In this document: positions 27,101-42,100 of the stretch, in pieces
Layout: each line of letters opens with the position of its first letter
Numbering within the stretch: the stretch's first letter is position 1
Assembly: GCA_008508345.1 (NCBI GenBank)
Contig: QNGE01001303.1
Span: 106,940 to 170,939 of the forward strand
Source of the DNA: Paragonimus westermani
Lineage: Eukaryota > Platyhelminthes > Trematoda > Plagiorchiida > Troglotrematidae
Direction: 5' to 3'
Length of the DNA stretch: 64,000 bases
Notes under the pieces: generated by a model
Told to the model about the DNA's origin: nothing
Database searches by the model: none
Seen by the model: the letters and a program-made list of their open reading frames with translations, nothing else
Position numbers and translations under genes: made by a program

Positions 27101-30100
27101 ATCAAATTGCCTTGTGAGCTGAGTGTACGCGCTTGGCCACGGTAATCCCAAGGTGTGAACGGACTGTTTTTGAACACACCGATCCGGTTGACGTAATCGG
27201 ATTGCTACCTCATCGGCTATAGACAGGATGCGCTACTTAATCTTTCATGTCGCGGCACTGGGGGCACGGTAGACAATGTGAAACGCTCTATCCGTGTCTT
27301 TGTTTCGGCCACAGTCAACTAGGTGGGTCAGAATGGATGAGTTGATGTTCTTTGTTATTCTGGAGCGAAGCCACGTCGAACAATGTTCACTAATTCTTTC
27401 CGATAAACGCCTAGTGGTGCGACCAATATATGCTGAACCACAGGAACAGTCAAATGAATAGATAAAAAATGAGGTTTCACTGTTAGGCATATGATTTTTC
27501 AGATTAAGTGGCACCGTCCGTTTTGAGTGGAACTTTACGACAGGAATTGCAGCATAGCAGGTACTGCCAATCGCATCAGTTAGTTGGCGCGTTATCAGCT
27601 CGGTTGCTGCGTCACCTTTGAAAGGCAGAGTTATATAGATCTTTTCGTTATCAACTGTCGTAATTGGGGCTTGTATTCGTCTCTCTTGTATGTTCATGGT
27701 AATCAATTTCTCAGGATAGGCATTTCTAGAATGGATATCCTGTATCATGCTTAGCTCCCATTCTATCGTGTCTTCCGTACATGTTCTTTTCGCCCTATTT
27801 GTCAAGCAGCGTATAAGGCCCCGTTTCATACTAATCCGTACATAGCTGTGAAAGTGTAGATATTGCCCACTCCAGGTTTTCTTTCCATATACGCTTCGTT
27901 GTAACGATCCATTTGGTCTGCGCCCTAGAGCTACGTCCAAAGATTGCATACAGTCATCAGCTTCTTGTTCCAGAGTGAACACAATATTCTTATGCACCTT
28001 GTTGAAAACGGTCAAAAGCTTTTGTAAATCTTCCGTTGTGTCCACTACGCAAAAACATCGTCTACATATTGTCGATAGTAACTGGTTGTTCTAATAGTCT
28101 CATCCAGCTGGTTGTTCTTGAGCATGCCCATAAAAATGTTTGCCAGTTACGGACCTAACGGTTGTTTATTTGCAAGGTGTAGGCACCTTGATGTTGAATG
28201 TTTGAATATAAACGTAGTTATTTTCATGGTTGTGTGGCAGTTAAGCATTAGTGTGAACCACTGATGTATTGCTGTCTATGATGATGATGACTAACGGTGA
28301 ACCACATCATCAATCCGGCGATAAAGCTCACCATTGAATTGAAACTGGGTGTTGCTAGTGCAGAACATTAATAACTTCTTCAACTCAGTCGCAGGTAGGC
28401 CGACGTTACTCCACTGACTTTTGACATAATCACATAAAAATTGTATTGTTTCGACTAGCGGGATATTCGTAAATAGAGACGAAACATCTAAGGATATCTT
28501 TTTTTCAAGTTGACCATCATTCACATTTGATCGCAGCCTCCGCATTCAGATAGACTTTGCAGCCAGCCTATTTCGAGAAGAAGCACTAGACTCGAGTTTC
28601 GCTCTCATTAGAGCTCGTCAGTAGTGCATATCCTTGAAAATATCTTTCTTTGTCCGACACGTTGAGGTGGGAGATAGACTCAACAAATTCAGACATGTCT
28701 CTCAAACTGTATTTATTAACCTCTCTCTTAACCGGCTCCAGGATCAGCACAGACCATTGCGCAACAGCATGATAGAGCGAATTACGCATGTCAGGTATCA
28801 GTCTGAGCAGTACTTCGTCTTCATGTAATTTTGGCAGTCCGTATAGCCGCGGGATACGGGTTGCTGTTGGACAGATGCGCTCGAATTCATGTGCACTAAT
28901 GGCGTCAGCCTGTTTCAACCGTCGTAGAGTCCTCGAGAACCCCTTGTCAATTGCTACTGTTTAATCTTTTCCGGACTTCTGAAATTTCGTCTTATCAGAC
29001 AAAATATTCATCATTTTTGAAATTTAGTCATCCTTATTCAACAGAACAATTCCCTCCTTATCTGGTCTTGATATCATAATCGATTGATTGTTTTTCAGGG
29101 CCGTAAGCTCCTCTAAATGGGACTTTGTGAGTAATCCATAAGTTGAGGTCCTAAGGCCTAGATATTTGTAGCAAGCATTAACTAGAGTGGATTTGAAGCG
29201 TTCAGAATTCAGTTCGGAAGACGGACATAACTCTTGTAACTGATTTTTAAGGTTTTCAAACTGAACCTCAAGGTAAATTTGCCTACATTTACCACCGGGA
29301 TAACAGAATTTTGGACCCAGTGACAAGATTTCAGTCAGCCTTTTACTCAATGTCAGAGAACAAAAATTATGAACATACCGTTCAGGTTGTTCAGGGAATT
29401 GCATCCGCGGCTTCTTCAGACTGACTCTCAGGAGTAGATTTGTACGCTTCCTCTCAGCTGACCTTTCTACGATCTTCTGTGAACATCACCACAACTGGGT
29501 CGTGTTTGCGTTCTACCCAATCGCCTTACCCTCGTACAATTTCCCATCAGTGACTTCCGTTATTGTTACTTGATCTGATATATAATTGTACCAGCCTAAG
29601 ATGAGAAGTTATCGAAAACCAAAATTGTTTTACATAATCATACTTCTACTGCAGAGTGCTTCTGTGGGAAGCAACCGCATTTTATTCAGTGGGACTGTCC
29701 ATCTCGAACATTCTATCAGCATTCAAACAAATACAGTATATTCTCTAATTGGATATTAGAATTGTGTTCCATTGGTGCAAGAGCTAGAGTTTTTGGTTTC
29801 GGAAATCCCAATAGATGATTTCCTGCGTTTATTTAGCCGAGTGACTATTAGGTGCTTAGTCTGATTGACTTTTACGGTTTCAATCTTCACTCACTTGTGC
29901 GATGTGTTCATGGCTATTGATTCACTTGTCTGCTTCGAGCGGTTTTTCGTAGCATGATGATATCTGGTTATTTCCATGCGTATATCTTCTCAAGTCAACC
30001 GTTTGAACTGACTTGTAGATTTCATCTAATCTTATATGTTTGTTACCACGCCAACTGTGGAATTCACCTACCGCCTGCTAACTTCCTGACCAATGATTAT

Positions 30101-33100
30101 TACTGGAGTGTTCCTCGAGAAATCGTCTCCTTATTTCTAGGGACTTGTGGTGGAGATCCGAAATAGCCCAACTGGAGGATTCTTAATGGTGAATGAAACA
30201 CTCCAACAAAACAGTCGAATAGATAAGCCAAACGATTTCCACATAACGTCAAGTAATATAACCCACCGATAGTGATATCCTCTAAATTAACCGAACGGAG
30301 CCGCCAACGTAACCAACGGCCGCGGAAACATGTATTGTGGACAATGTGATTGAAAGTGATAGGCTACTAAGTAGTTTAAACACACTGCAACAATTGGTCA
30401 CTAACAACCGGACTTCGTCTAACACGGTTAAGTACATACTGACGCACCGCCCTCATTCGTGCTGCAGAGGTACTTCCTGAGGGACGAAAATCTGGATGTA
30501 GACACATTCGAGCCTGAAATGGGTACAATTGCGTCAGGTGGTCCTAGCAAGTTTCTCAACAGTACGTCAGTAGCCAAAAAAGTCAGCCTGATGCTTGGGT
30601 TATTTGCTAGGCTGTCCAAACGGCTTCATTCAGACTGTTTTACCATTACGTTCACTTCTCTAGTGAATCTTCATCTTTCCATTCTTATTTCTTGAAGAAC
30701 CTTAGCCTCGTTGAAAAGGTACAGCGTACAGCTACAAAGCGGGTTAGAACACTACGTCCCTACCCAGATAAGCTGCGCAAACTGAGACTGTTCTGTACGC
30801 ACTAGCGGCACGTCAAAAGAGACCTGATATATGAGTGCATAGGGTCCTCCATCAACTCTAATATCTCTTAAAATATTTGTCTAACAAGGTAACTCGCTAG
30901 TACTGTAACATCGAATGAGCCATTCGACATGCGGAGGACACTTGTTTAGCTCACTGGTACGTCTAAACAGGAACCACTTACCAGAGTCTATTGTAACTGC
31001 CTTATTGGTAGATGAAGTCAAGCTCAGATATGACGCATATATTTAAAACACTAAATCAAGTATTCAAAAGACTATCAAACGAGTCCTCGTCGTGGGGTGG
31101 AGATAATGTCGACGTGTCATTGTTGATGCGTGAAGGAGACGTATGAATTTTATCAAATTCAAACTTACAAACAGTGTGCTGTGAGTACGTATGTGTACCA
31201 TGTACTTCATTGCACACCTTACTCAATGACTGGTAATCTTGCGACTTAAAACCCGTTGATTCGAAACCACTTCACCTAAAACCAGGTATTCTTATGAGAC
31301 CCACTTTAACAGTACATTAGTAAATTCGCCAAAATGTTGACCAACACTTTCAGGCATAATCATGAACAGCAAATTGGGATTAATTTAAATTGCTCCCCCG
31401 AATCAACTTACTACATTGAGAACGCTGATCTTGTCACAGACAATATATACTTCATTTATAACGGTTCTTTATCTGTGAATGCATTATTGAACAAAAAAAC
31501 TGGGTTTTACTTGAATATGTTCTGTCCGACTGAACACAGCTTTCTGTCTATATCAGTTAGTTGGGACGATCACTATTAGTGTGCACTGAACATGTGACGT
31601 TTCACTTCTAGTATAAAAGTGTTTCCAGCATGTGTGCAACGTAGCCATATCGAACTCACTCGGCCAAGAGTAAGCTTGTGTTCATCACTGAAATTAAACT
31701 ATTTTGTCAGTCATGGGTGAAGTAAAGTCCTGCAAATGACATGCATGTGAGCGGACAAAGTAAGGACCGAAACGAAAAAGCAATCCAACTATTCATACCC
31801 AGTAATGTTTGAGTGTGAACAAGAAACACTGATCGTGGTACCGGTGAACGGCAATGTTGGTGAAGCACGTAAACAGCCGGACTCATCAGCCGTTTGACAC
31901 ATCCCGATCGCTGGTCACATTATCGGTCCATCTTGTACATTCAGAATTCTCTTACGTTATTCTAACCCCAGAGTCTTACGGTTTGCTGAAGCGGTCGCAA
32001 TCAATCGACTCAAACCAGCTGTCTATGTTCAAAAACAGCTGTTCGTGAACTTGACCAACGATATTACTCGTAATAATACATTTGTTTACATAAAACTAAA
32101 TTTTCCCACGAATATTAGGAACCTCACAATATAAACCGAGTCCTTCAAAAGCGATAGTGTCCATTCAAACACGAAATCGAACAAGAATCATTGATAAACA
32201 GATTGGGAATAACACAATGTTACGAGCAAGTTGTAATACTCTACGTGTCAACCACCTCGGGTGGCCTTCCTCAGGAGTGTCGTCATCGAACTCACTTTTT
32301 TTCACACCACACAATTGGAACTGATGTTTATTTTAATGTAACATATGAACGGTGTTGTACACGAAAGTCGTATAGTACTGAACCGGCAGAATTCTGTTAA
32401 CTGTGTTTAATGGGTTTGAAGATGGTGCGGTTTATCTTCGTCTGTTGCACAGTCCTGTTTTCGTGGCTAGTTATTTCTTGATTTTCAGCTAACGGAAGTC
32501 CAGTCAGAAGTTTTTCGTCCGGCTTCCATGTCGTCAATCTGTGTCGTTACGTTAGTAAAACAGAGCAGTACTACACAAAATGTAGTGGATATGTAATTTG
32601 AGTGTTTATGTATGGGATAGTCCATTTACGTTTTATGGTTGATTTATCACAGTAGGATGAGGACAGTACTCCGAAACGTTCACACTGCTCATCGTTACTG
32701 CCTCGACGATGGAGATTATAACAGACTAAACAAAATTTTGCGTCTCCAAATATTGTGTAAACATTGTGGTTTAAGTGTGACGTTTGTTTTATTGACGAGC
32801 TACCTCCTGCAGGATTAAGGAAGGTCCGTTTGTGTAGCACACTGTTAAATCACAGTTGTTTTGTTACTAATATCAGTCGGTTTTTTCTACCAGTGCATTG
32901 AATAAAGCGATCAAAAATCACACTGGGAGTTTATACGCCATGGATGAACACAAAGACGGGAATGTGACAACTTGTTGAACTCGATCCGTTTTCAAGTTGT
33001 GCAAATTGATAATCTACTTTGGTAACCGATTCTTCTGTGTCACGCGTCAGCTAGTTATCGAAAAAATTTTACGGTCTTTAGAAAAGTGAAATTTACGCTA

Positions 33101-36100
33101 GCTTCTTTTTTTATTTCAGAGCTGAACTGCCAGTTAGAAAAACTGGAGACACAACTATCTAGAGCAGAGAAAATTGCGGACGAATCAATGACATTTACTA
33201 ACCCGGATGACCTTGAGGATCGGTTGCTTAACGTCAAAGTGAGTGGTAGGGCAGTGTATGGTCTGTTCGCGCAGCATGATCCTGTGAAACAGCCATGAAT
33301 TCTTCAATATGAGTTCTACATAAGTAATGTACTCATTTGTAACCAAGTGATGCAGGTAATTTGGAGCCAGCAGAAGTGAATATTCTATTTATATAGACGT
33401 GTCGATGACGCGTCGTAAGACTACCTGATTCTTTCGTTCTTTTTTCACGGAGACACAAAAGAGTGTAACTGGATTGTCTAAAATCTGTCAAATGTAACTG
33501 TTTAAATTTAACGCACAACATACTTCACAAACGTTTTATCCATTCTCATACTTGTGCGCCGATTGCACTCATCACACTGTCTGTACCTTGTAGCATGGTA
33601 TAACAGCCAACCAAGCAACGACATTGTAACCAGCAGTACTCACAAAGTTTTATTTTGAGCCGGTAAGAACCAAGTGTTTTGAGTAATCTTGCATGGACTT
33701 GTTTAGTTAGCCAGGTCTGGTATTCGAGCTCTAACAAACTTTCCTAGCACGAACAGCGGGATTATGTATTATGTCTCATGTGGAGAGTGTATCATGTTAG
33801 GATTACGGCTTCTGAAGACAATATCTTCAAAATAGAGACATGAAGTAGATTTTACGAATTTAAAAAAGGAAATGTGCTTGTTCTGAGATGAAAAAATGAT
33901 TTATCCCCCCCCCCGACAGAATATTCTGAAAGATCTTGTTGACGAGCATTTACGTCTCACCAAATTGACAGTCAACCATACGGATAAGAAGGGTGAGCAA
34001 ATTGACGACCTCCGGAGACACGCGTCCGTCGTCAAGCAGCGTCTGGATTTTGTTGGCACAAAATTGAAAGAACGTGTAGATCAACTACAGGAAGTGAACG
34101 AGCAAATGGATTTCTTCATGGTATGCTATTCACTTTAATGCTTTCGCCCATTTTGTGTGGTCCTTTAGCAAACAATTTTCAGGCTGGTGATCAGTCTGAA
34201 ACGGCTGGGCCTTGCATACCCATTTCAAGAGTGTCTCCATTACAATGATATGAGAATATCTTAAAAAAGGCCCACAACATGAAAGTGGTCTTGTTTACAA
34301 GCAGTTTTCTAATGTCACTGTGCTTGAAGAAATATGTTAGCGTTAAGAAGACGGTCGAGGTACACTTTCGCGTTTTATTTTTATATGAAAAATTACGACA
34401 TTAGTAACAAGAAAGTTATGCAAAATAATAACCATTACCTGAGCAAAAGAACTGAACTCGAGACCAGGACAACTTGAGTTGACATGCAAAATTTTTGGCC
34501 AATGAAATGTGGTCAGTCAAGTGTCCGTGAAATTTGCTATCAAAGTATGCATACTGCGTGCAGACGCGATGATTGTTGCACGGAAATCGTGTGCATCATC
34601 GGTGATCATCAGTCGTTTTTTCATCAGTGAATTGAACTCAACCATAGCGTAGTATTTTCTCAAGGTGAGAGTGAGAGGGTCCCCAGTATATGTTCTCCCT
34701 TCTCCCAAATTAACTTTGAACGAGTCATTATGTTCACGTGATAATAAATTCAGCTTATAAGAAAAGCAAACAGCAACATTCCAAAAAACCTGTTTCCATT
34801 TTAGGCACAAGATTTTCCATCCCATGCTAAAGAAGTTCACTTTGATGCATTCAGTAGAGTAGAGCAGATCCACTAAAGGACTTGGGTTACCAGATCATGA
34901 ATTTCTTAGTTTTTCTACCGTTGCGAGGCAGTAACGTAATGTGAACTTTGTTTAGCGACACCCCTCACCCCATGGCCATTGCGTTAGATTGAGAAAGACG
35001 TTTGCGTCATCACCCAGTATCACTCACTAAATGATGCCGTGGTAAATCGGTCTAATATTTAGTTACTCTCACTTGGAGTTGGCACCTGACTCCATAATAA
35101 TCAACTAACCGCACCCGTATATCAATCAGAATGGTGATGGGCTAGCCGTTGCATACGAAAGAAAGCCAGTTCGATTTATATTTCACTGCACTTTCTTTAG
35201 AGAGCACAACAACAGGTATATTCCATACACTTCTGGAAAAAATGATGGACCGGGTGATTTCCAGCATTCAGGTAGCGTAGAACATACGTTGCACTGCGCA
35301 CCTTAGTAATGTAAAACGATTATTCATGGCCAGTTTGCACAGACTAGCCAGCTCACACCCGATATTAAAAGTGGAATGGCTTTGACAATCGACTGGCTAC
35401 ATCTGGTACGATTCACAGTGTCAGTTGGGTTTCAGTGTCATTGAAGGAAGATGGCATATAGCGAAGTGTTAACAGTTCATCCACTGTTTTCAGTCGCGAA
35501 GGTAGAACATTAGATTATGTAAATTATGAGAGTAGCTCGGTGGTTCTTAACTGTGCAAACAGAAAAATGATAACCTGAGTTAATATAGGCACACTCCTAG
35601 GCAACTCATTAGTTTAATCAGAGCCAAATTCCAGAAAGTAGGAAGTACAAACTCAATTTGTGGTTGCTCTGAATAGAACATTGTTCGTTCACTGAGATGT
35701 GGGTTCACGATTGTGACTCCCTTGTTTCACCTTTCAACACCTGCATACAGCATCGTTTGACATGACCAACAAAGCCAGTGCAATGGTCTCCGGTGACATC
35801 GTACATAACAGAAATGACTACTTTTTCCAGGACCCGCATTCTCCACTTCTGTTGACTTTGCACACCCTGGGGATCTCCGTTTATATTTGTCTCGTGTTGT
35901 ATCTGCAGTTGCCTTTTAACCCTCGCTTTCACAGTGCTCCAGACATTCTCAATTGGATTCAACATTGGTGAATAGGGTGTCAGTCGCAAGGGTTGGTCTC
36001 CATTATATAACTCTTCAACAAACACTTTCCAGATCAGTGTGACGCGGTGCGTTGTCGCATATCGGCACAATATCTGACATAAGTATAGTGATCTTCATCT

Positions 36101-39100
36101 GATCTAGCAGGGTTCGCAGCCAACCCTTACAATCGCTGCTGTTATATGCTCCCCGCTTCATCGTGAATCCTCCTATCGAGCTTTGTGTCATAGTTACAAT
36201 CAGATGAAGATTATGGCCTCCGTCATTTAGTACATAGGCATATACCTTCGTTCCGTTTAACGAACTTCCCATTGAACTCGCACAGTACAAGTTGAAATTC
36301 GTCTCGTCAATCCAGCAAATAGTCTTTAAATTTGCTCAAGACCCCATCTGTCGGTATGCAAACAGTCGCCATAACTCCGAATACTCATTTGAGTTCATGC
36401 CAATGGGTACTTGGCACAGACTCTTAACAGCTATTCACCAGTCACTGACTGATTGTTATGGTAGATTACTCCTTCTCAAACTCAGCCGCGACGCGTAATC
36501 TCAAAAACTGCACTGTAATCGTTGGGTCCCCGGGAAACCATCCCAACAACATCGATCTCGGATTCTGTCAAAATCTTGCTTCTATTTCCTTTGGGAGGCT
36601 GAGCTTCATGAAGCCACTTGTAATCGAGAGTACAATTGACTCTGTTCAGAAGGGCAACCGTGCACTAGTCGTCGCCCCTTTCAAATGCTTCGATATTGCG
36701 TCTGCGTGTTTCGGGACTGATGCGAGTGTACTTGCATCCGTCAGACATGCACGCGAGAGAACTAATGAAAGTGTTCTCACAAACTGTTTCACTCTCACAT
36801 TACACCTCGAAGTCTACCACGACCCTAAACCTCACTCCTATTGGACGTGAGATTCAGAGACACTCCTAACCATTTGAAGCCCTTTTCCCGTCAAAGGAAA
36901 CAATACGGCCCGCAGTTTGATGAATTAGTGAGAACAGGGTCAGATGATCTGTGCTCCACTTCGACTACTAACCCCGTTCTCATTAAGCAAATCCGTTGAC
37001 AACCCTCGAATAACCCAAACCACTTCCTCTATCAAAGTGGCCAATCCGAAGTGCTCTACTCAAGATTGGTCATCTCTTACGGTTAGTTGGGCCAATCGCG
37101 TTCTTGCCGTCTTGTCCAACATTCTAATGTGAAAATTCTGATGTACTAAAGTGAACCGCTTTAGCATGGAATAGAAAATCTTGTGCCTAAAACAAAAACA
37201 GACTTGTAAGAATGTGTAGCTGAAGTTTCACGTCATGCAAGTCACTTGGTAGTTTTTTTTCCACTGATGACAATTCGAAACTGACATCAGAGCTGATGAA
37301 GTGGTCATAATTTTGTTTGCGTTTCGCACAGTCTAAGTGTGTGCAGTTAAGTGAGTTGACCAGATGTACAGAGGCACGAATTACTACTGGATTCAGCTTG
37401 TTAACTACAATAGGTTCTGTACGGTTAACTAACCAGACAGGAATAAAATCTACACTGTCGTTTGGCCTGGTTGATCAGAGGGTTGACTGATTAGTAAAAT
37501 TGTAGATCGAGGTCTCGTTATAGTGATCTGTTAAAAATGTCATTCCATCCATCTGTCTTTCTAAACGTGTTGTTCGTTTGAGTGATAGTAGGTGAGATCC
37601 GGACCGTTTCCTTATGTTTCTTTAGAACCAAGTCTATACAGGTCCACTCAGTAAATTCCTTCAGTGTCTCTGTATCATCCAGTTTAGGTGGCAAGTTTAC
37701 GTGAACCAACTTTGAAAATGTCAAAATTCGGAGTATCTTTCTAACTGTGATGTGTTATATAATTCACAAAATGAGTAACTATATTTGTGATCAGTGTGCG
37801 CTGATATATTAGCGTGCCAGGTATATGAATTATTATAAACTGATTCTCATCGATGACTGTTTTTTTTCTATTCGACACCAAACGTGGAATTCTGGTTTTT
37901 TATCCCTTCAGATAGGGTCGTATTATACTAAGCATCCTACTAAACTGTTACGTCGTGCAATAACTAACAGATTGCTCACACAACTGATTCAGGACTGAAC
38001 TGAGTTAAAAGCAGTAACTGTTCAGTGGTTTGCATCAAAGTTGAATAGTATGCTCAACACATATCACCCACACAGCATCCTATGACGGAATTTTTTATGG
38101 AATTCCCGATCCCATGACTGCCATGAAATTGTCTACATGTAAGGTAAATTTCAACGACGTTTTCCTTTATTCGCGTTGATCTGATACAGAATCAGTTGGA
38201 AGGAATAGAGAAATGGCTAACCGACATGCGAGACTATCTGGACTCGGTTTCTCAGGCAGTACTGTCCTCTGTTGCTGTTATTCAAGCTCAGTTACAAGAA
38301 AGTTGTGAGGCTCTCAAAGATATGGACACTCTTGAACCAACCTTGCACAAGGTCACGGAAGTTGGCAATCAGTTGGTGTTTCACTTCGAGCCAGACTACA
38401 AAACGGTGAGTAAAACTAGTAAGAGATATGACCATATTTGACCATGGAATGTGGATTTTGTTTTCGCTGAATGCATTGTATTTATGTATGTCTGTATGTA
38501 TATATGTACCCTTTCTGCCACCTTAGTGTGGTGGTCAGGCTTGCGTGCTGTTTTGATCCGGAGGGCTGTGCTGACTGTGACTTCGGTCCTTGCGGGTTCA
38601 ACCTTGTCAGATTGGTCAAAGGGTAGCAGCCAGACAAAAAGCAGATGCGTGAGTGGTTGTGGTCTTTTATACATTCTTTTCTTCAGCTTTGTTGTTGTGT
38701 TTTGTATGATGAATGGCCTGCCTGCCTTTTCATAGTTCAATGAGAATTTTGTTTTTCAACCGTATCCTCCTTGGGATGCACTAACCTGCACTCCTATACT
38801 GCAACGCTTCTTGTATTACACTCAAAAAATCTTTCTTCTCAGTGTAGATCTCGTCATTGCAGCCTCTCTGTTTAGTTTCCGAGAGATAAGAGTTTCCTTT
38901 CCTTATTAGCCAATCAAGTGGCTAACCAGCATTGGCCGGCTGGACAGAAAGGCCCCACTGGCACACCTCCCGGTCTTATTCCTTCGGGTTTACACTGGAT
39001 ATGTGGTGTGTTGGTGGAACTGCAATTGGTGCAGCGCAAGCCAGTTGCAGTGATATATAAGCGCAGGCGTCCTTTGGCTTCGGTCACTGTGACAGGCTAA

Positions 39101-42100
39101 TCCGAATCGGAGGCCGCCAACCGTATATATGTGAGCACATGGGCCATAGTTATGGAACTGTAAATAAAAAAGTAGCCACACGTTGGTCTACGTCTGCCCA
39201 CCGAGCCCAGCACCTACTAGCATCATACGTTTCATTACTAAGGGATGTAACCCCCTTAGTGCACAGAGATTTATGTATTCATTTCTTAAAGTGTTTTAGT
39301 GATGCCTAATGGTTTGATAGCAAACCGTCTGCCAGCTAACCACCACTCACTGATCAGATGAGCCCCGAAGTCATTAATTGGGGCTGCTAGTACAACCCAT
39401 ACGTTTGGGTGGTTGTAAAGCATTACATAAACAAACGCTGGTTGACAAACATGCATTCCAGGAACACAGGTAGATTAATACTCGGAATTGCCAGGGTTAC
39501 AAAAGAACGAGGATAAAGCAATTAACTCGCACCTGGCTACCAGTATTGTGGTTTGAACAGTTTCAGTGGTTGCTCTGCATAAACGGAGTGTATAGTAGGT
39601 TGGCGGATAAACGGCCAAGGGAGTTCAAGAGCCTGAATGAACTTCTTGTGACCAAACACCAAACGATCGAATAGTGATCGTCCCAGTCACTATTGTGTTT
39701 CTTCTTTGTACTCGCTTTGTTGTGTAATCGCCTTGTGGATGATACATAAGAAAAGCTGACTGACATGTGGGCGACCCAAAAAATGTCTTTTGAAATCCAC
39801 GTGTAGTTGCTGATAAAGTTACGGCACTCCGCTTCCGTGCTGAAGTTATGATCACTGTGTGTTTTCTGGTTTGTATCATGGGAGATTTTACTACAACTTT
39901 ACAATTGTTTACAACGGGTGGTTAATTGTATCAAATCAAATCAGAAGAACATTATAGGTAACAATGGAGTCTGTAGTGAAACGGAAACAGTTTGAACAAT
40001 GTTACAAGATAAATGTTTACATAGTATTCTTTTACATGAAATCTGCTGTAGACTGGTGGAAGATCCCTCTTGAATGACCCAACAAACGGATAATCGTCGA
40101 AGTGTACATCCAAATACTTGTTTGCTGAACCTATGGGTTTATCGTTTACGATAACAGACAGAATGTGTTTAAATATTCCTTCACAAAACAACAAGTGAGA
40201 GTACTTGGATTTGATGGTTCAAAATTGGTTCACCTAATCATCAAAGCGTCCCGACAGGTCACTGTTTGGTGAAGTTGAATACACGTAAATTCAGAGTCAG
40301 ACAAGGTCGATGGAGGCTGTGTACGTAATCTCTCAATATCAGTAGTTTAAATTTTTCTCCTACTGTTTATCAATAATACGGCAAATCACTATGATATAGC
40401 ACATGTTCCATTCCATGATACCCAATTCCACAGTAGCTTCTAAAGAAAGTCAAATTGGAACTGTCCAATTCCTTCCAAACTGAGAAACTGACGGCTAGCG
40501 GCACACGTTAGCACTGAGATGTATTTGAAACCTGGGATTTGTGAAATACACACAAACTCAGCGGGCAGTCCGCCAAACTGTCCTACCGGATAACGGAGTT
40601 CTAATGTCCCGAAGTCAGTCAAATGATACGCACCTACGTGATCTGCCTTGGCCAATAGAAGGTGTAATCGTACAGTTGGGCTGCAACAAAATGAAGCACA
40701 CAATTCTAAACTTTTCTTCTACTTATCTTGTTTGTTTATGACAAAATACACTGTTCTTTTGTACATCCGTCAGTCCCGTTTTTCAGTGGACGTTATAGAT
40801 TCAGTTGTCTGCGTTTCTTTACCTATTTCACAGCTGGTGCCGATTACAAAGTGTGTATGAACCAGACTACACAGTTATTCTTACGATTTATACAGATACT
40901 TACTAATCGACTGGATGCTCTGCGTCAGCACTGGGATCAAGTACGTGAATTGACTAAATGCAACCGAGATCAGTTGAAGGAACGGCTCACAGAGAAAGAC
41001 GATCAAGAATCCCAGTCAAACCAATTGACCAATTTGGACAGTGGCACTCAATTCAGTAGCCGACGGTCTAGGTCGTCCAGTCTGCCAGATGTCAATATGA
41101 TTCAGCCGACAAGCGAAGCTCAACTAGTAGTCGAAAACGAAGCCTGTTTGACTGTGTCAACACCAGCTCCAAATACCGTGCGTGTGGATATTGCGGAGTT
41201 AGAGATATGGATGACAGATGCGAAGACCAAATTGGCTCAATATGCTGTTGTGGAAACACAATCAGACTTGAACTCCTTGCAAGAAACCTGTAAGGTTAGT
41301 TCGCTTCTGTGTGTGTTTGCGTATGTTTGGTTTCCGTCAAGTTCGTGTTTTGTATACTGGCCTTTAATGCGCAACATGCACACCGAATTGATAGCACGGG
41401 GGAAAGGGTTTCAACAATTTTCAACAATTTCGCTGGTATCCTGTAGGAAGACAAATTAAACGCACACGAGCCCAAAACACATGGTAAGCGACGAAACTAA
41501 TCGATAAAATAGCGGATATTGCGTTACGATTCCCCTATTTTTTGGTGGCGTAAAATAAATACATATCCACCTTAAAACCGGATTTTTAAATCTAGTCTGC
41601 TTAATTTTGGAGGGTATTTCAAACACCATTCGGTTAACTTCGAAATGGGCAAGGTCGTCGCATCATGTCCCAACGTTTGGTGATAGTATCACATAATTAT
41701 TGCTGAAGCAGGCCAACCACCTCAAAGGAATGAATTCTGCCTTACTCAGCATCTTCACAAGGAGTATTTGGCATCCAAGCTATGGTGCGTGACCTCGTTG
41801 AACATAATTCAAAACTTTTGTTAGAGGTTTTGACGTATAAATTTATTCAGATTTGGTCGATTCATAAAAAGAAAAACAATAGAACCTTGTTTATATTTGC
41901 TCCCTTTCGGAGTGTCAGGTTGTTTGCTGCGTGACTGCTCTTTTAAACAGTTCGAAGTGTTGCGTTAGGTGGTTACTTGTGGATGACGTCAATTCGGAAA
42001 TGTAGTGTCTCAGAAGACACATGGACATACTTCTGTCGAGAGTGGAGCTTGATTCAACGTTAGAATAAAAATCCGTGGACCCAGCGGACACGCAGACACT

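Larger units (their letters stand above)
27000..29530 (-). mobile_element. Decayed Penelope-like element with inverted terminal repeats
   Basis: On the minus strand, in order: YVHNFCSLTLSKRLTEILSL (29404-29024), IPRLYGLPKLH and DMRNSLYHAVAQW (28918-28586), KKISLDVSSLFTNIPLVETI (motif A, 28545-28291), YRQYVDDVF (motif C, about 28053-28080), and SAYIGRTTRRLSERISEHCS with the endonuclease (27245-28045). It aligns block by block with the complete element at 44574-47228. The frame is broken by stops, by loss of motif B and by the SINE at 28501. A 47-bp sequence at 27000-27046 recurs inverted at 29484-29530 with 6 mismatches, marking the element's ends. Confidence 0.88.

Noticed and set aside
31860..31900. 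CTGATGAG on the minus strand as a hammerhead
   Set aside because: No GAAA box or closing stems in the following 60 bases.
36458..36850. 130-codon plus-strand frame
   Set aside because: Antisense shadow of the decayed transposase.
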